Source of the DNA: an uncultured Prevotella sp.
GTDB lineage: Bacteria; Bacteroidota; Bacteroidia; Bacteroidales; Bacteroidaceae
Assembly (NCBI GenBank): GCA_905234265.1
Contig: CAJOHJ010000005.1
Coordinates: 62,001 to 126,000 of the forward strand
Direction: 5' to 3'
DNA: 64,000 nt
Below, in pieces: positions 34,498-43,641 of the stretch. The notes under the pieces are model-generated. The model saw only the letters and a program-made list of their open reading frames with translations. It had not been told where the DNA came from and did not search any database. The translations under genes and the position numbers were made by a program. The first letter of the stretch is position 1; the number at the start of each line of letters is the position of its first letter.

Positions 34498-37400
34498 TCA
34501 AGGCCTGACTTGCTTGTAGCAGATGCGCTGGCGGCGCCATGTGTAGATGCAGTGCAGCGTGCCGTCGCGTCCTTGGATGATGGCCGGATAGGAATATTGG
34601 TCTATCGGGCTGTCCTCCAGTGTAAGCCAGTGCTGCCATGTCTGTCCGTCGTTGCTCAGGGCAATGCTCAGCGGAGTGCGCGGCCCTTTCTTGGTCAGCG
34701 GAAGCGTGGCAAAATTGTTGTAGATGAGGACATGGCGTCCGTCTTGCATGGTTACAGCATCGGTGCCGCTCTGGTTGTTCTCGACGTCCGACAGAGTCAC
34801 CGGCGTCCATGACATTCCGCCGTCGCTGCTGTAGCTGGTGGCCAGTCGCGCATTGTGAGTGCGCATCAGCACCTGCAGACGGCCATCCTTAAGTTTCAGT
34901 ATCGAGGGCTGTATGCAGTCAATGGGGTGAGGCTGATTGTCGTCGGTCTTCACGGCTTCCGTCGACGGCACTGCCACGTATGTCCATTTCAAGTCCTTTA
35001 CAGGCTTTCCGCTCTTCCAGAGGCCGTCGCCCATGTCCATCACTTCCATGTGGAACCGCCAGCCGTTGCCTTCCGTCGACGAGCCGCAGAGCAGACGGTT
35101 GCCAACTATTTCCGGCTTGTTTTTTATTGGTCCGAGAAATGCGCGACCTTCGCTGTCGAAGGGCAGAGGCTCTTTGTTGCTCCATGTCCTGCCGCCGTCC
35201 TTTGAGCGGGTGAGCCATCCGGTCCAGTCGCCTACCGTAGTGCCAATCTTGAAGAACAGCCACAGCTCGCCATTAGGCATTTCCATCAGCACCGGGTTCC
35301 AGCAGGCTTTGCGCTTCAGCGATGCAGGAATGCCGGCAAGGCATGTGGTCTTGGTGAGATAGTCGTAGGTGGAGCCATTTGGCGCGCTGATAGTGCGGCG
35401 TACATGTTTGGGCAGCAGGTCGAGGCGAATGGGGCCAGCGGTGGCCGGCGTGGTGTCGTCGTTCAGTCCGGAGAGTCCCATAAGTTTGGCATTGGAGTCA
35501 TTGAGGTCAAGCACGCCGTCGGCGGCCAGTATAGGTGCCGACCACTCATTGCTGCCGCTCTTCTTGATGTTCACCCAGATGCAGACATCCGGGTCACGCT
35601 CGTGAGTGCCTCCGAAATAGGCTGCCACGAGGTCGCCCTTCCTGGTCTCTACGATGGTAGATGCGTGAGCCTCCGGGAAGATGGTGTGATTATATAGGAA
35701 TTCGTCTTTCAGAATGCTTGGCGACGCCGTAGGGATATCAACGCTGAAGTCGTAAGAACCGGAACTTACCAGTTCCACCTTGCCATTTGGCAGGCAGACT
35801 TCCGCAGTGGTGTTGCTGGGTATCTCAACGTGCCAGTCGACGTGCTGCAGCGACTTCTTCCAGTTGCTGACCACGCGGCCGTAGGGCGTGTCGTAGCTGC
35901 ATTTCACCCAGTCGCAGTCCTGTATTTCGAACGACGGCTTCAGCGTCAGGCGTCCGCAGTCTCTCCAGAATGCTTGTCCGGCCGGCTGTTGCTTGATGCC
36001 GCCCAGATACTGATAGCACCACGTCAGCAAGTCGCCGAGCAGCATGACGTGATTGCCGCTGTTCATCTTGGGAGAAGCCTTGTCGCCGTTCCAGAGCTCC
36101 CAGATGGTGGTGGCACCCTGCTCGGCCATGTAGCCCCATGACGGATAGCTCTTCTGTGTTGCCAAGAGGTAGGCCACGTCGGCAAAGCCGTTGTCGCTGA
36201 GTGTGCGCAGCAGCCAGGAGATGCCGATGACGCCGCACGAAACATGCCCCTTGTTCTTGATACAGATGTTGTCGACAATCTGTCTGACGACGTCGCTCTT
36301 GCAGTCGTCGGGAACGATGCCCAGGGCCAGCGGCAGGATGTTGGCCGTCACGGTGTTGTTGCCGTAGAACACGCTGTCGGGATAAAGCACATGTCCCGGG
36401 CGCGGCGAAGTGCCGCGGCGGACGGTGAGGAAGCGCTTGTTGAAAGCCTCCGTCATCTGCTCGCGGATGGGCTTCCACAGCTCAGGCTCGCAGCCCCACT
36501 GCTCCATGAGCTGCAGTGTGCGGATGATGTAGGCAGTAGACATCAGCGAACCGTCGGTGATGCGGTCGGGGTCCTTGGCGTTAATCATTGTCAGTTTTTC
36601 TGGCGGCGGACACCAGTCGCCGTAGCGGTCTTTCTGGATTATTCCGCCACGTCCGTACTCGCTGATGATGTGTTGCACCCATTTCTTGATGTGCGGGTAG
36701 CAGTCGTCGACAGGCTTGCGGTTGCCGTACTGCCTCCAGAGCATGTCGCACGTGAAGGGCAGTGCGGCAGGCCACGTGACGTTGTCGCTGTAGTAGTTCC
36801 AGAACGACGGAGCCACGTCGGGAATGCAGCCGTCGGTGCGCTGGGCTTCGCAGATGTCGCGCATCCACTTGGTGTACAGGCGCTCGTTGTTGAAGAGATA
36901 GCTCTCGCCGAGGCTGCCCATTGTGCGGTCGCCGAGCCATGGCTGCCGCTCGTCGCGCTGCGGACAGTCGACGGGCATTCCCTTATAGTTGTCGATGATG
37001 CCCCACCAGGCGTTGCGCACAACCTTGTTAAGAATGGTGTCGGAGCATTCGAAGGTTCCTGCCGTCTGCATGTCGTCGGCCACCAGTTCAGCCTCGAAGT
37101 CGGCTTTCGTGGCATTCTTCAGCCCGATGACCTCAGCATAGCGGAAACCATGATAGACAAACGTAGGCGCCCACCAGCGGCCGTCGCCTTCAAGTCCGTT
37201 GCAGACGTAGACGTCGGTGGAATAGGCGTTGCGGAAGTTCTCGCGGTAGAGAGTGCCGTCGGCATTCAGCTTCTCGGCGTAGACAATGCGTATGGTGTCG
37301 CCCTTCTGTCCGCGCATGCGCACCTTCAGCCATCCGGCAATGTTCTGCCCCAGGTCTACTACGTTCTGCCGCAGCGCAATGGGCTGCAGCTTCTTCAGAA

Positions 37401-38469
37401 CCTTCATTCCGGGCGTCATCTGCGCACGCAGGAAAGCCTGCGGAATGTCCGTGCGCTCGGCTTTCAGCCACGAGGAGTCGTCGTAGCCCACTTCGCTCCA
37501 TCCCTTCATCTCCCGACGGGCGTCATACTCCTCGCCGTCGTACTCGTTGTTGGCGCGGATGGGGCCGCTGGCTGTAATCTTCCAGCCTTTGTCGTCGGTC
37601 TGCAGACGCTGTGTGGAGCCGTCCTCGTATTCCACGATGACGTTGATGCGGCACTTGGGGTAGCCGAAGGTATGTATCTTGTAGGGCTTGTGCTGCTGCA
37701 TGGGAAACAGGCGGCCGTTGCCCAGGGCGATGCCGAGGCAGAGATGAGAGGTGAGAGGTGAGAGGTGAGAGGTGAGAGTGCTGGTGATGTCGTAGGTGTT
37801 ATAATAGATGGTCTTGCGATAGTCAGACGGAACGGGCTGCAGCACACCGTCGCCCATGCGACGGCCGTTGACGTAGAATTCATGCAGCCCGATGCCGGCA
37901 ACGTATGCAGTGGCGCGGCGGACGGCCTTGTCCTTCAGCTGGAATTCCTTGCGCAAGTAGCGGGCAGCCATGCGTGTGTGCATGCCGCGCTGCTCGCCGG
38001 GCATCATCTGTTCCAGGCCTATCCAATAGCCGCTCCACTTGGCCTCGCTGAGCAGTGCTACGTGGAATGAGCCGCCGTCGGTCCATTCGCTCTCGCCCTT
38101 GCTGGTGTAGACCTTCACCTGCCACGACAGCGTCTGGCTGCTCCTGAGCGGCTTGCCCTTGTACTCGACCCACAGCTGCTGGCTGGCAGGCACCTTGCCG
38201 GAGTTCCACACCTCGGTGTCGCCATCCTTGACGACGATGTGGTAGGCCTCCTGCTGAACGGCCTGCTGGTCGGACGTGATCTGCCACGAGAAGCGCGGCA
38301 CGTCGGTGTCGATGTATTGCGGCGCAGGCAGGTTTTCCACGCGCAGTGCCGTCACGCCCACCGGCGGCTTCTTGGCCGACGGTTTCTTGGCCTGCAGCGG
38401 CAGGGCGGTTGCCAGCATCAGCACTGCTGAGGATAGAAGAAGAATTGCTGTCCGTGTGTGTTGTCTCAT
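34498..38469 (-). CDS. Fusion: GH78 alpha-L-rhamnosidase + sialidase-like (BNR) propeller
   Basis: 1323 residues with signal peptide (ILLLSSAVLMLATALPLQA). Residues 1-915: fibronectin-like start, rhamnosidase N-terminal sandwich, and (alpha/alpha)6 catalytic domain with DCPQRDERQPWLGD carrying the general acid, then the C-terminal sandwich. Residues about 916-1323: six-bladed propeller with Asp boxes (SKDGGRTW, SSDGGMSW, SNDGQTW) and a FPEAHASTIVE start, as in BNR/exo-sialidase-like proteins. Around residue 240 a short repeat (TLTSHLSPLTSHL) interrupts the N-terminal sandwich. Likely attacks rhamnogalacturonan. The second domain may cleave another sugar of the same glycan; its specificity cannot be assigned. 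Confidence 0.85.
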   Translation of the reverse strand: MRQHTRTAILLLSSAVLMLATALPLQAKKPSAKKPPVGVTALRVENLPAPQYIDTDVPRFSWQITSDQQAVQQEAYHIVVKDGDTEVWNSGKVPASQQLWVEYKGKPLRSSQTLSWQVKVYTSKGESEWTDGGSFHVALLSEAKWSGYWIGLEQMMPGEQRGMHTRMAARYLRKEFQLKDKAVRRATAYVAGIGLHEFYVNGRRMGDGVLQPVPSDYRKTIYYNTYDITSTLTSHLSPLTSHLCLGIALGNGRLFPMQQHKPYKIHTFGYPKCRINVIVEYEDGSTQRLQTDDKGWKITASGPIRANNEYDGEEYDARREMKGWSEVGYDDSSWLKAERTDIPQAFLRAQMTPGMKVLKKLQPIALRQNVVDLGQNIAGWLKVRMRGQKGDTIRIVYAEKLNADGTLYRENFRNAYSTDVYVCNGLEGDGRWWAPTFVYHGFRYAEVIGLKNATKADFEAELVADDMQTAGTFECSDTILNKVVRNAWWGIIDNYKGMPVDCPQRDERQPWLGDRTMGSLGESYLFNNERLYTKWMRDICEAQRTDGCIPDVAPSFWNYYSDNVTWPAALPFTCDMLWRQYGNRKPVDDCYPHIKKWVQHIISEYGRGGIIQKDRYGDWCPPPEKLTMINAKDPDRITDGSLMSTAYIIRTLQLMEQWGCEPELWKPIREQMTEAFNKRFLTVRRGTSPRPGHVLYPDSVFYGNNTVTANILPLALGIVPDDCKSDVVRQIVDNICIKNKGHVSCGVIGISWLLRTLSDNGFADVAYLLATQKSYPSWGYMAEQGATTIWELWNGDKASPKMNSGNHVMLLGDLLTWCYQYLGGIKQQPAGQAFWRDCGRLTLKPSFEIQDCDWVKCSYDTPYGRVVSNWKKSLQHVDWHVEIPSNTTAEVCLPNGKVELVSSGSYDFSVDIPTASPSILKDEFLYNHTIFPEAHASTIVETRKGDLVAAYFGGTHERDPDVCIWVNIKKSGSNEWSAPILAADGVLDLNDSNAKLMGLSGLNDDTTPATAGPIRLDLLPKHVRRTISAPNGSTYDYLTKTTCLAGIPASLKRKACWNPVLMEMPNGELWLFFKIGTTVGDWTGWLTRSKDGGRTWSNKEPLPFDSEGRAFLGPIKNKPEIVGNRLLCGSSTEGNGWRFHMEVMDMGDGLWKSGKPVKDLKWTYVAVPSTEAVKTDDNQPHPIDCIQPSILKLKDGRLQVLMRTHNARLATSYSSDGGMSWTPVTLSDVENNQSGTDAVTMQDGRHVLIYNNFATLPLTKKGPRTPLSIALSNDGQTWQHWLTLEDSPIDQYSYPAIIQGRDGTLHCIYTWRRQRICYKQVRP

Positions 38470-38591
38470 TATCTCTGCGTGTTATGAAATTATCTCCGTA
38501 AGAAAAAAAAATATCTCTGCGAGTTACGAAATTATCTCTGCATGTTACGAAAATATCTCTGCGAGATAATTTTTTATCTCACAGAGATATT
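38470..38591. repeat. GAGATAA-family intergenic repeat, copy D
   Basis: Five units, mostly ttatctctgcgagttacgaaa, ending with opposed tttttatctcacagagata. It fills the whole gap between the GH140-like gene and the rhamnosidase fusion gene. Confidence 0.9.
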
Positions 38592-38603
38592 CTGCCGGGT
38601 GGC

Positions 38604-40106
38604 TTATTCGTTCAGGTCGCGCTCCTTCTCCTTGTATCCGTCGGGCGACAGTTCGGTCTGTTCCTTGGCAAGATAGTTCTTTGTGGCGTCGACGGCTATC
38701 AGAACGCCGTCCTCGACGCGTCCTGTCTGCGGATGGTAGCGGAAGGTCATCACCTTTGAGTCGTATTCGCCAAGGTATTTCAGCTGTCCCGTGGCAGCCG
38801 TCATCCACCAGACGTTCTTCTTCGAGCCACTGATTTTCGTAAGGTCCAGCTTCATCTGGTTGCCGTTGTAGTTGTACACCAGCAGGTAGTCTGTGCCGCG
38901 TGTGGCGATGAGACGGTTGTACTGCTCGCCGTTGTCGAGTATGACGCTCTGGTCTGGCACGCGCTCGAAATAGGGGAACGAGAGGATGAGGCGCTTCAGA
39001 TACTGCATCTGCGAGAAACCGGGGTCTTTAAGTCCCTGATACCATGCCTTCACGTCGCCGGCATCGCCGTAGCTTGTGGGATAGCCGGGCTTCAGCATCT
39101 GCATGATGGCATTGTGGCCGTAGGTGTGGCCGCACGAGCCGGCAAACACGCTCCAGTAGGCATAGCGGCGCACGTCGTAGTCCTGCCAGCGGCCCTCGTT
39201 GGGGTCGTGCAGGCCCATGGGGATGTCTTCGTAGGACGGCTCGGCGTCAAGTACGGGCTTGACGGGGTTGAACTTCCATGTGGAGTCTACATACATCCAG
39301 TTGTCCTCCTCGGTGTTGTCGGGAATGGGGTAGTCGGCATTGCCCATGCGCTGACCGTAGCGGCGGTGGCCGCTCTGGAATGTGTGGAAGTCAATCCACT
39401 TGGCCTGGCTCCACCATTTGGCCGACGTGTAGCGGCCGCGCGGATGGTAGGTCATCAGATGCTTCTTGTCGATGGACTTGATGGTGGTGGCAAGCGTCTC
39501 CCACACTTCGGGCTTTATGTCGCCCTGAATGTCGCCGCCCATGAACCAGATGATGTTCGGCTTCGACTTGTAGCGGTTGGCAAGGAATGTGCCGTAGCGC
39601 CTGGCATCGTCGACGGTAAGCTTGCCGTCCTTCACAAGACCGCCCCAGATGCACACCATGCCGATGTACAAGCCGTGCTGGGCGGCCATGTCTACGATGT
39701 AGTCCATGTGGTCCCAATAGGAATAGGCCGGAGTGCCGGCATTCCTGCCGCCGGCCGGCTTGCCTGACTTGGCAGGCGTGAAGATGTCCATGTCCCACCC
39801 GTTGATGTTCGACGGCTGTCCGTAGATGTTGATGGCCGGCACGCCGTCGATGGTCTGCACCTGCACGACATTAAATCCTGCCTTGGCAACGCTCTGCAGA
39901 TACCACTCTGCCTCGGCGCGGTCAAGCCGCTCGGGCAGCAGCCATCCGGTCTCGCCGAGCCAGAAGAATGGCTGGCCGTTCTCAAACTGCAGGAACCGCT
40001 GGTTTTCTGACACTTGTAGTCTTCCGTTCTTCCATGGCTTGTCGGCAGCCTGCATGCTGAGGGTTGCCAACAGTGAAAGGATAGTGGTTAGTAGTGCTGT
40101 CTTCAT
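38604..40106 (-). CDS. GH140-like apiosidase family protein (DUF4038 + C-terminal sandwich)
   Basis: 500 residues from MKTALLTTILSLLATLSMQA (signal peptide). The TIM barrel begins with RFLQFENGQPFFWLGETGW, the hallmark of DUF4038/apiosidase-like enzymes; NIIWFMGGDIQGD and VKPVLDAEPSYED carry the likely catalytic carboxylates. The C-terminal domain (YLLVYNYNGNQMKLDL ... VDATKNY) is the putative collagen-binding-like sandwich of this family. The characterised member cleaves apiose in rhamnogalacturonan-II, which fits the neighbouring rhamnosidases, though many relatives are untested. Confidence 0.82.
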   Translation of the reverse strand: MKTALLTTILSLLATLSMQAADKPWKNGRLQVSENQRFLQFENGQPFFWLGETGWLLPERLDRAEAEWYLQSVAKAGFNVVQVQTIDGVPAINIYGQPSNINGWDMDIFTPAKSGKPAGGRNAGTPAYSYWDHMDYIVDMAAQHGLYIGMVCIWGGLVKDGKLTVDDARRYGTFLANRYKSKPNIIWFMGGDIQGDIKPEVWETLATTIKSIDKKHLMTYHPRGRYTSAKWWSQAKWIDFHTFQSGHRRYGQRMGNADYPIPDNTEEDNWMYVDSTWKFNPVKPVLDAEPSYEDIPMGLHDPNEGRWQDYDVRRYAYWSVFAGSCGHTYGHNAIMQMLKPGYPTSYGDAGDVKAWYQGLKDPGFSQMQYLKRLILSFPYFERVPDQSVILDNGEQYNRLIATRGTDYLLVYNYNGNQMKLDLTKISGSKKNVWWMTAATGQLKYLGEYDSKVMTFRYHPQTGRVEDGVLIAVDATKNYLAKEQTELSPDGYKEKERDLNE

Positions 40107-40125
40107 TGTCTTAAAGTATGCTTTT

Positions 40126-42588
40126 TCAGTAGTCTTCAAAATGGTGGGTGCCGCCGCCAATCTCCTCTTCGCGACCGCTCAGCGGCAGGTGTACGTCGGC
40201 ATAGCCGTCGTCGGGAAGGGTTATGTCGAGTGTGAAGCGCTGCTTGCCGCTGGCGTCGGCAGGCGTCATGTGCCACTCTGCCTTCACCTCGCCGAAGACA
40301 GCCTGCGTGGAGCCTTTGCACCATTGGATGCCGCCCACGGGATGAGGCTCGATGACAACCATGTCGCCGTGACGCTGGATGCCCAGCAAGTCGGAAATCA
40401 GAAGATTCTCTATATGCCCCATCATGAAGTGGTTCATGGAGGCTCCGTGGTCAGGGTTCCACTGCTCCGTCAGCGTAGTCATGCCGCGCTTTATCTGGAA
40501 GCCGTAGCCCGGCACGTCGTAGTGGTTGAGCATGCGGTAGAGAATTTCCCTCTGGTCGTTCTGCGCCAGCACGTAGAACAGGTAGCGGTTGCCGATGTCG
40601 CCAGTCGTCAGCCGCCAGCCGTGGGCGGCAATGTCGTTGACAAGGTTTTGCAGCACTGCCTCATGGTCTTCCTCCGGCACGAGCTTCAGATAGAGCGGCA
40701 GGGCAAGCGAACACTGGCTGCCGGTGGCGTAGATTTTCCGTTCAGGGTCGTAGAAAGTGCGGTTGAAGGCGTGGCGGATGCTGTCGGCATGCACGTTGAA
40801 CTTGTCGGCATCGCTCTTGTGGCCCAGATACTTTGCCACAAGATACATATAGCACGCCCACTGGTAGTAATGTGCCGTGGCAACCAGCCGGACGGGCGTG
40901 TTCTGTGAGAAACCTGCGCGCCCGGGACCGTAGTCGTACCAGTCGCCGAGTCCCATGTTCAGCAGGAAGCAGGAGTCTTGCCGTGACAGATACTCCATGT
41001 AGCGCTTCATGGCCGGATAGTGCTGTCTGGCCAGCCCGATGTCGCCATAGTGCATCCAGTAGAGCGTTGGCAGGGCAATGATGGCGCCGCCCCATTCCGG
41101 CGACTCTTGGAAAGGCTTCGCCCATGAGCCGGTGAACACCGTGTATTCTGGAGCTATCTCCGGCATTGAGCCGTCGGCGTGCTGGGCATCCACGATGTTT
41201 TGCATCGTCTGCTCAATCATGGAGCGCGCATCGTAGTTGTAGACCAGCGCCTCGCCGTTCAGCCAGTCCTGCTCAAGCCATCCCAGCTTTTCGCGTGCAG
41301 GACAGTCGGTCCAGACGGCTTGCCAGTTGCTGCGAATGGCACGGTCGATGAGCCGGTGTGTGTCGTTGATGAGCTGGTTGGAACACTCAAAGTGGCCGGT
41401 GCGTGGGGCAGAGTTGTAGACGAAGCACGACTCCACGTGCTTAAGCACGCTGACGTTGCCTTCTATCTGGAGATAGCGGAAACTGTAGTAGGAAAATCTG
41501 GGATGCCACGTCTCGTCCTTGAATTCTGCGGTCTTCTCCCCACGGCGTCCCCTCTTGCCGTCGTGCCGCTTAGGCTTCTTGTCCGCTGTCCGCCCATTGT
41601 CAGTCGCTGTCCGCCCATTGTCAGCTGCAGTCCGCCCTTTTCCAGACACTTGTGCTTCTGGAGCCTTCTCTCCGCGCAGCGTGTAGGTGTAATAGTGAGG
41701 GCGGCCGGTCTGTTTCTGGTTGACAAGTCCCTCTGCAGTGAGCGTTTCGCCGGGAGTAATCTTGATGGTCTTGCCGCTGGCGCCATTGACGGTTATCTGT
41801 GGATAGCCGGCGAGATTTTGTCCCATGTCGAGGACTATTATAGTGTCGTTTCGGAGAATTTCCTTCACCAGATAGCGCTCCATGATTTTTACAGGATGGG
41901 CTATCTGCTGCCTGAGGACTCCACGGGGTGCTTCCTGGCAGACGGCAGTCCGCCAGTGGGATGGCTCGATGCGTGCGTCGTAGTCTTCGCCGCCATAGAT
42001 GCTGTTGAATGTTATGGGGCTTTCCGCCCATTGCCAGCTGTCGTCGGAAAGCAGTCGCTCACGGGTGTTGTCGGCATACGTTACGTATAGCATGAAGAGC
42101 AGTGTGGGCGGGCCGAACGACACCCTAAGCTTGTGGTAGCGGCCGCCCTGCTCGTTGTAGAAGCCGTTGCCCAGCAAGACTCTGATTTCGTTGGCATCGG
42201 GAGTAAGCATCCCGGTGACATCGTAGGCGTTGAAGAAGATGGTCTTGTCGTAGTCGCTCCAAAGTGGTGCAAATTCCGAGTCGCCTACTTTGTTGCCGTT
42301 AATGGTAAGCTCATAAAATCCCAGGCCTGCAATGCGCAGCTCGGCATTCACCACAGGCTTCAGCGGCCGGAAGCTTCGGCGGAGGATGATGCTGCGTCGC
42401 GACAGAGGATTGGCGGCAGCCCAGAGAGCCTTGCTGTCTTTCAGCACGGAGCCTTGGTACAAGCGGCCTTCGGGAATGTGAGCCTGCTCACGGGTGATGG
42501 CACCTATCCACTTGGCACCGCCAAAAAAGTCCTGGCTAAAGGCTGGCAGCACGGCCAGCAGTGACAAAAGGAGTAGGAGCCGTCTCAT
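40126..42588 (-). CDS. GH78 alpha-L-rhamnosidase with repeat insertion
   Basis: 820 residues with signal peptide (MRRLLLLLSLLAVLPAFS). N-terminal sandwich (YELTINGNKVGDSEFAPLWSDYDKTIFF), catalytic domain with DCPAREKLGWLEQDW and downstream WGGAIIALPTLYW, LTEQWNPDHGASMNHFMMG, and a C-terminal sandwich. About residues 316-352 contain an 18-base tandem unit (gctgtccgcccattgtca) read as DNGRTA-type repeats followed by a Lys/Arg-rich stretch, absent from ordinary GH78 proteins. It is 19 bases upstream of the GH140-like gene, so they are probably one operon for pectin side-chain breakdown. Confidence 0.9.
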   Translation of the reverse strand: MRRLLLLLSLLAVLPAFSQDFFGGAKWIGAITREQAHIPEGRLYQGSVLKDSKALWAAANPLSRRSIILRRSFRPLKPVVNAELRIAGLGFYELTINGNKVGDSEFAPLWSDYDKTIFFNAYDVTGMLTPDANEIRVLLGNGFYNEQGGRYHKLRVSFGPPTLLFMLYVTYADNTRERLLSDDSWQWAESPITFNSIYGGEDYDARIEPSHWRTAVCQEAPRGVLRQQIAHPVKIMERYLVKEILRNDTIIVLDMGQNLAGYPQITVNGASGKTIKITPGETLTAEGLVNQKQTGRPHYYTYTLRGEKAPEAQVSGKGRTAADNGRTATDNGRTADKKPKRHDGKRGRRGEKTAEFKDETWHPRFSYYSFRYLQIEGNVSVLKHVESCFVYNSAPRTGHFECSNQLINDTHRLIDRAIRSNWQAVWTDCPAREKLGWLEQDWLNGEALVYNYDARSMIEQTMQNIVDAQHADGSMPEIAPEYTVFTGSWAKPFQESPEWGGAIIALPTLYWMHYGDIGLARQHYPAMKRYMEYLSRQDSCFLLNMGLGDWYDYGPGRAGFSQNTPVRLVATAHYYQWACYMYLVAKYLGHKSDADKFNVHADSIRHAFNRTFYDPERKIYATGSQCSLALPLYLKLVPEEDHEAVLQNLVNDIAAHGWRLTTGDIGNRYLFYVLAQNDQREILYRMLNHYDVPGYGFQIKRGMTTLTEQWNPDHGASMNHFMMGHIENLLISDLLGIQRHGDMVVIEPHPVGGIQWCKGSTQAVFGEVKAEWHMTPADASGKQRFTLDITLPDDGYADVHLPLSGREEEIGGGTHHFEDY

Positions 42589-42635
42589 AAAATTAATGAG
42601 AGTGTATTAGGTTTTCAGGTGAAAGCGACTTACTG

Positions 42636-42707
42636 TACCCCGACCGAGAATCGAACTCGGAACTAAGCTTTAGGAGAGCCTTGTTATATCCATTTAACTA
42701 TCAGGGC
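42636..42707 (-). tRNA. tRNA-Arg (anticodon CCT)
   Basis: Minus strand: acceptor gccctga/tcggggt, anticodon stem aggct/agctt around ctcctaa (CCT), T loop ttcgatt. CCA is not encoded. Preceded by a TACCTTTG promoter. Confidence 0.93.
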
Positions 42708-42734
42708 ATGCAAGCCAGCTTGCGTAACTGCTTA

Positions 42735-42742
42735 CAAAGGTA
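42735..42742 (-). promoter_or_regulatory. Promoter -7 element of tRNA-Arg
   Basis: TACCTTTG on the minus strand, 28 bases before the tRNA. Confidence 0.7.
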
Positions 42743-42788
42743 AGAAAAAATAGTTGACAGCGCAAAAAAAGACAGAAAAAAAATGCTT

Positions 42789-43589
42789 TTATTGCTTTTC
42801 ATAGGCGTCGCGTGTGAGGCAGACGGCCCGAGCCTGCTGCCAAAGCTCGTCTTCTGGCATGTAGACAAGGCCACCGTTGGGGGCGTCGGCGCCATGTGAG
42901 TCTTTTAGTATATAATAATGTGTGTTGCCGTCGTGAGCCTTGCCGATGATGCACATTGAGTGGCTGTTGCCTTCCCAGCATACAGGATGGCTGCCGGCAG
43001 CTCTGTCGATGCGGCTGCGCAGAGTGCCGGTTGGGACGCGCTTTGTGCCGGTCTCTTCAATGGCGTAGTCGCCCTTTATGGTGAATACGCAGTATTCGCC
43101 GGGGGCGCATACGGAGTGGGCAAACTCCTGCGGAGAGTACTTCATGCCATACATGAATACCCACAGCGGTGTGCGTAGGTCGTCGGTGGAGTCGTCGGGC
43201 AGCTGGTCGTAGGCCACGATGCCGTGCTTGCCGATGATGCTGAGCAACTGCTGGCACTGGCTTGCGCCTTCCCCGGCACTGCTGGCGGTGCTTGGTGTCT
43301 TGCTGGCGGTGCTGAGTGCTTTTATGCTGTCGCTATGCTGGGTGATGGCGCGGCGGACGTACACTGCCGAGAGGTTGACTGAGTCGCCGCGCAGCAGGTG
43401 TTCAGTCTCTATGGTTGCCAGCATGGCATATATCCACCCGGTGCTGCTGTTGCCTTGGTCCTTTACAGGAGTTGTGGGCAGCAGAACGTCTACCGTCACG
43501 TCTTCCGTGAGTATCGTCTGCTGTCCACAACTTGTTGCTGTCATCACTGCCGCAATGGCGGTCAGCAATGCTGCGAGATGTCTACACAT
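42789..43589 (-). CDS. Papain-like (C1) lipoprotein lacking the catalytic cysteine
   Basis: 266 residues from MCRHLAALLTAIAAVMTATSC, with a lipobox (TATSC, Cys then Gly). The papain-type block reads VKDQGNSSTGWIYAMLATIE; in active C1 peptidases this Gly position is the catalytic Cys (usually GTCW or LCW). The codon is GGG, so more than one base change separates it from Cys. The His region (WEGNSHSMCIIGKAHD) and the Asn-region equivalent (YYILKDSHG) are kept. It is therefore probably a proteolytically dead binding or inhibitor-like protein. Residues about 90-110 are a Ser/Thr/Ala repeat. Neighbours are the PL1 pectate lyase and tRNA-Arg. Confidence 0.8.
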   Translation of the reverse strand: MCRHLAALLTAIAAVMTATSCGQQTILTEDVTVDVLLPTTPVKDQGNSSTGWIYAMLATIETEHLLRGDSVNLSAVYVRRAITQHSDSIKALSTASKTPSTASSAGEGASQCQQLLSIIGKHGIVAYDQLPDDSTDDLRTPLWVFMYGMKYSPQEFAHSVCAPGEYCVFTIKGDYAIEETGTKRVPTGTLRSRIDRAAGSHPVCWEGNSHSMCIIGKAHDGNTHYYILKDSHGADAPNGGLVYMPEDELWQQARAVCLTRDAYEKQ

Positions 43590-43641
43590 ATTTATAATAC
43601 ACACGTGCGCGTTATTAATATATGTGTGTGTGAGAGCCGTT

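Noticed and set aside
36244..37761. Plus-strand open frame of about 505 codons opposite the GH78 fusion
   Set aside because: Same kind of antisense shadow; no family resemblance, while the minus strand has clear GH78 motifs.
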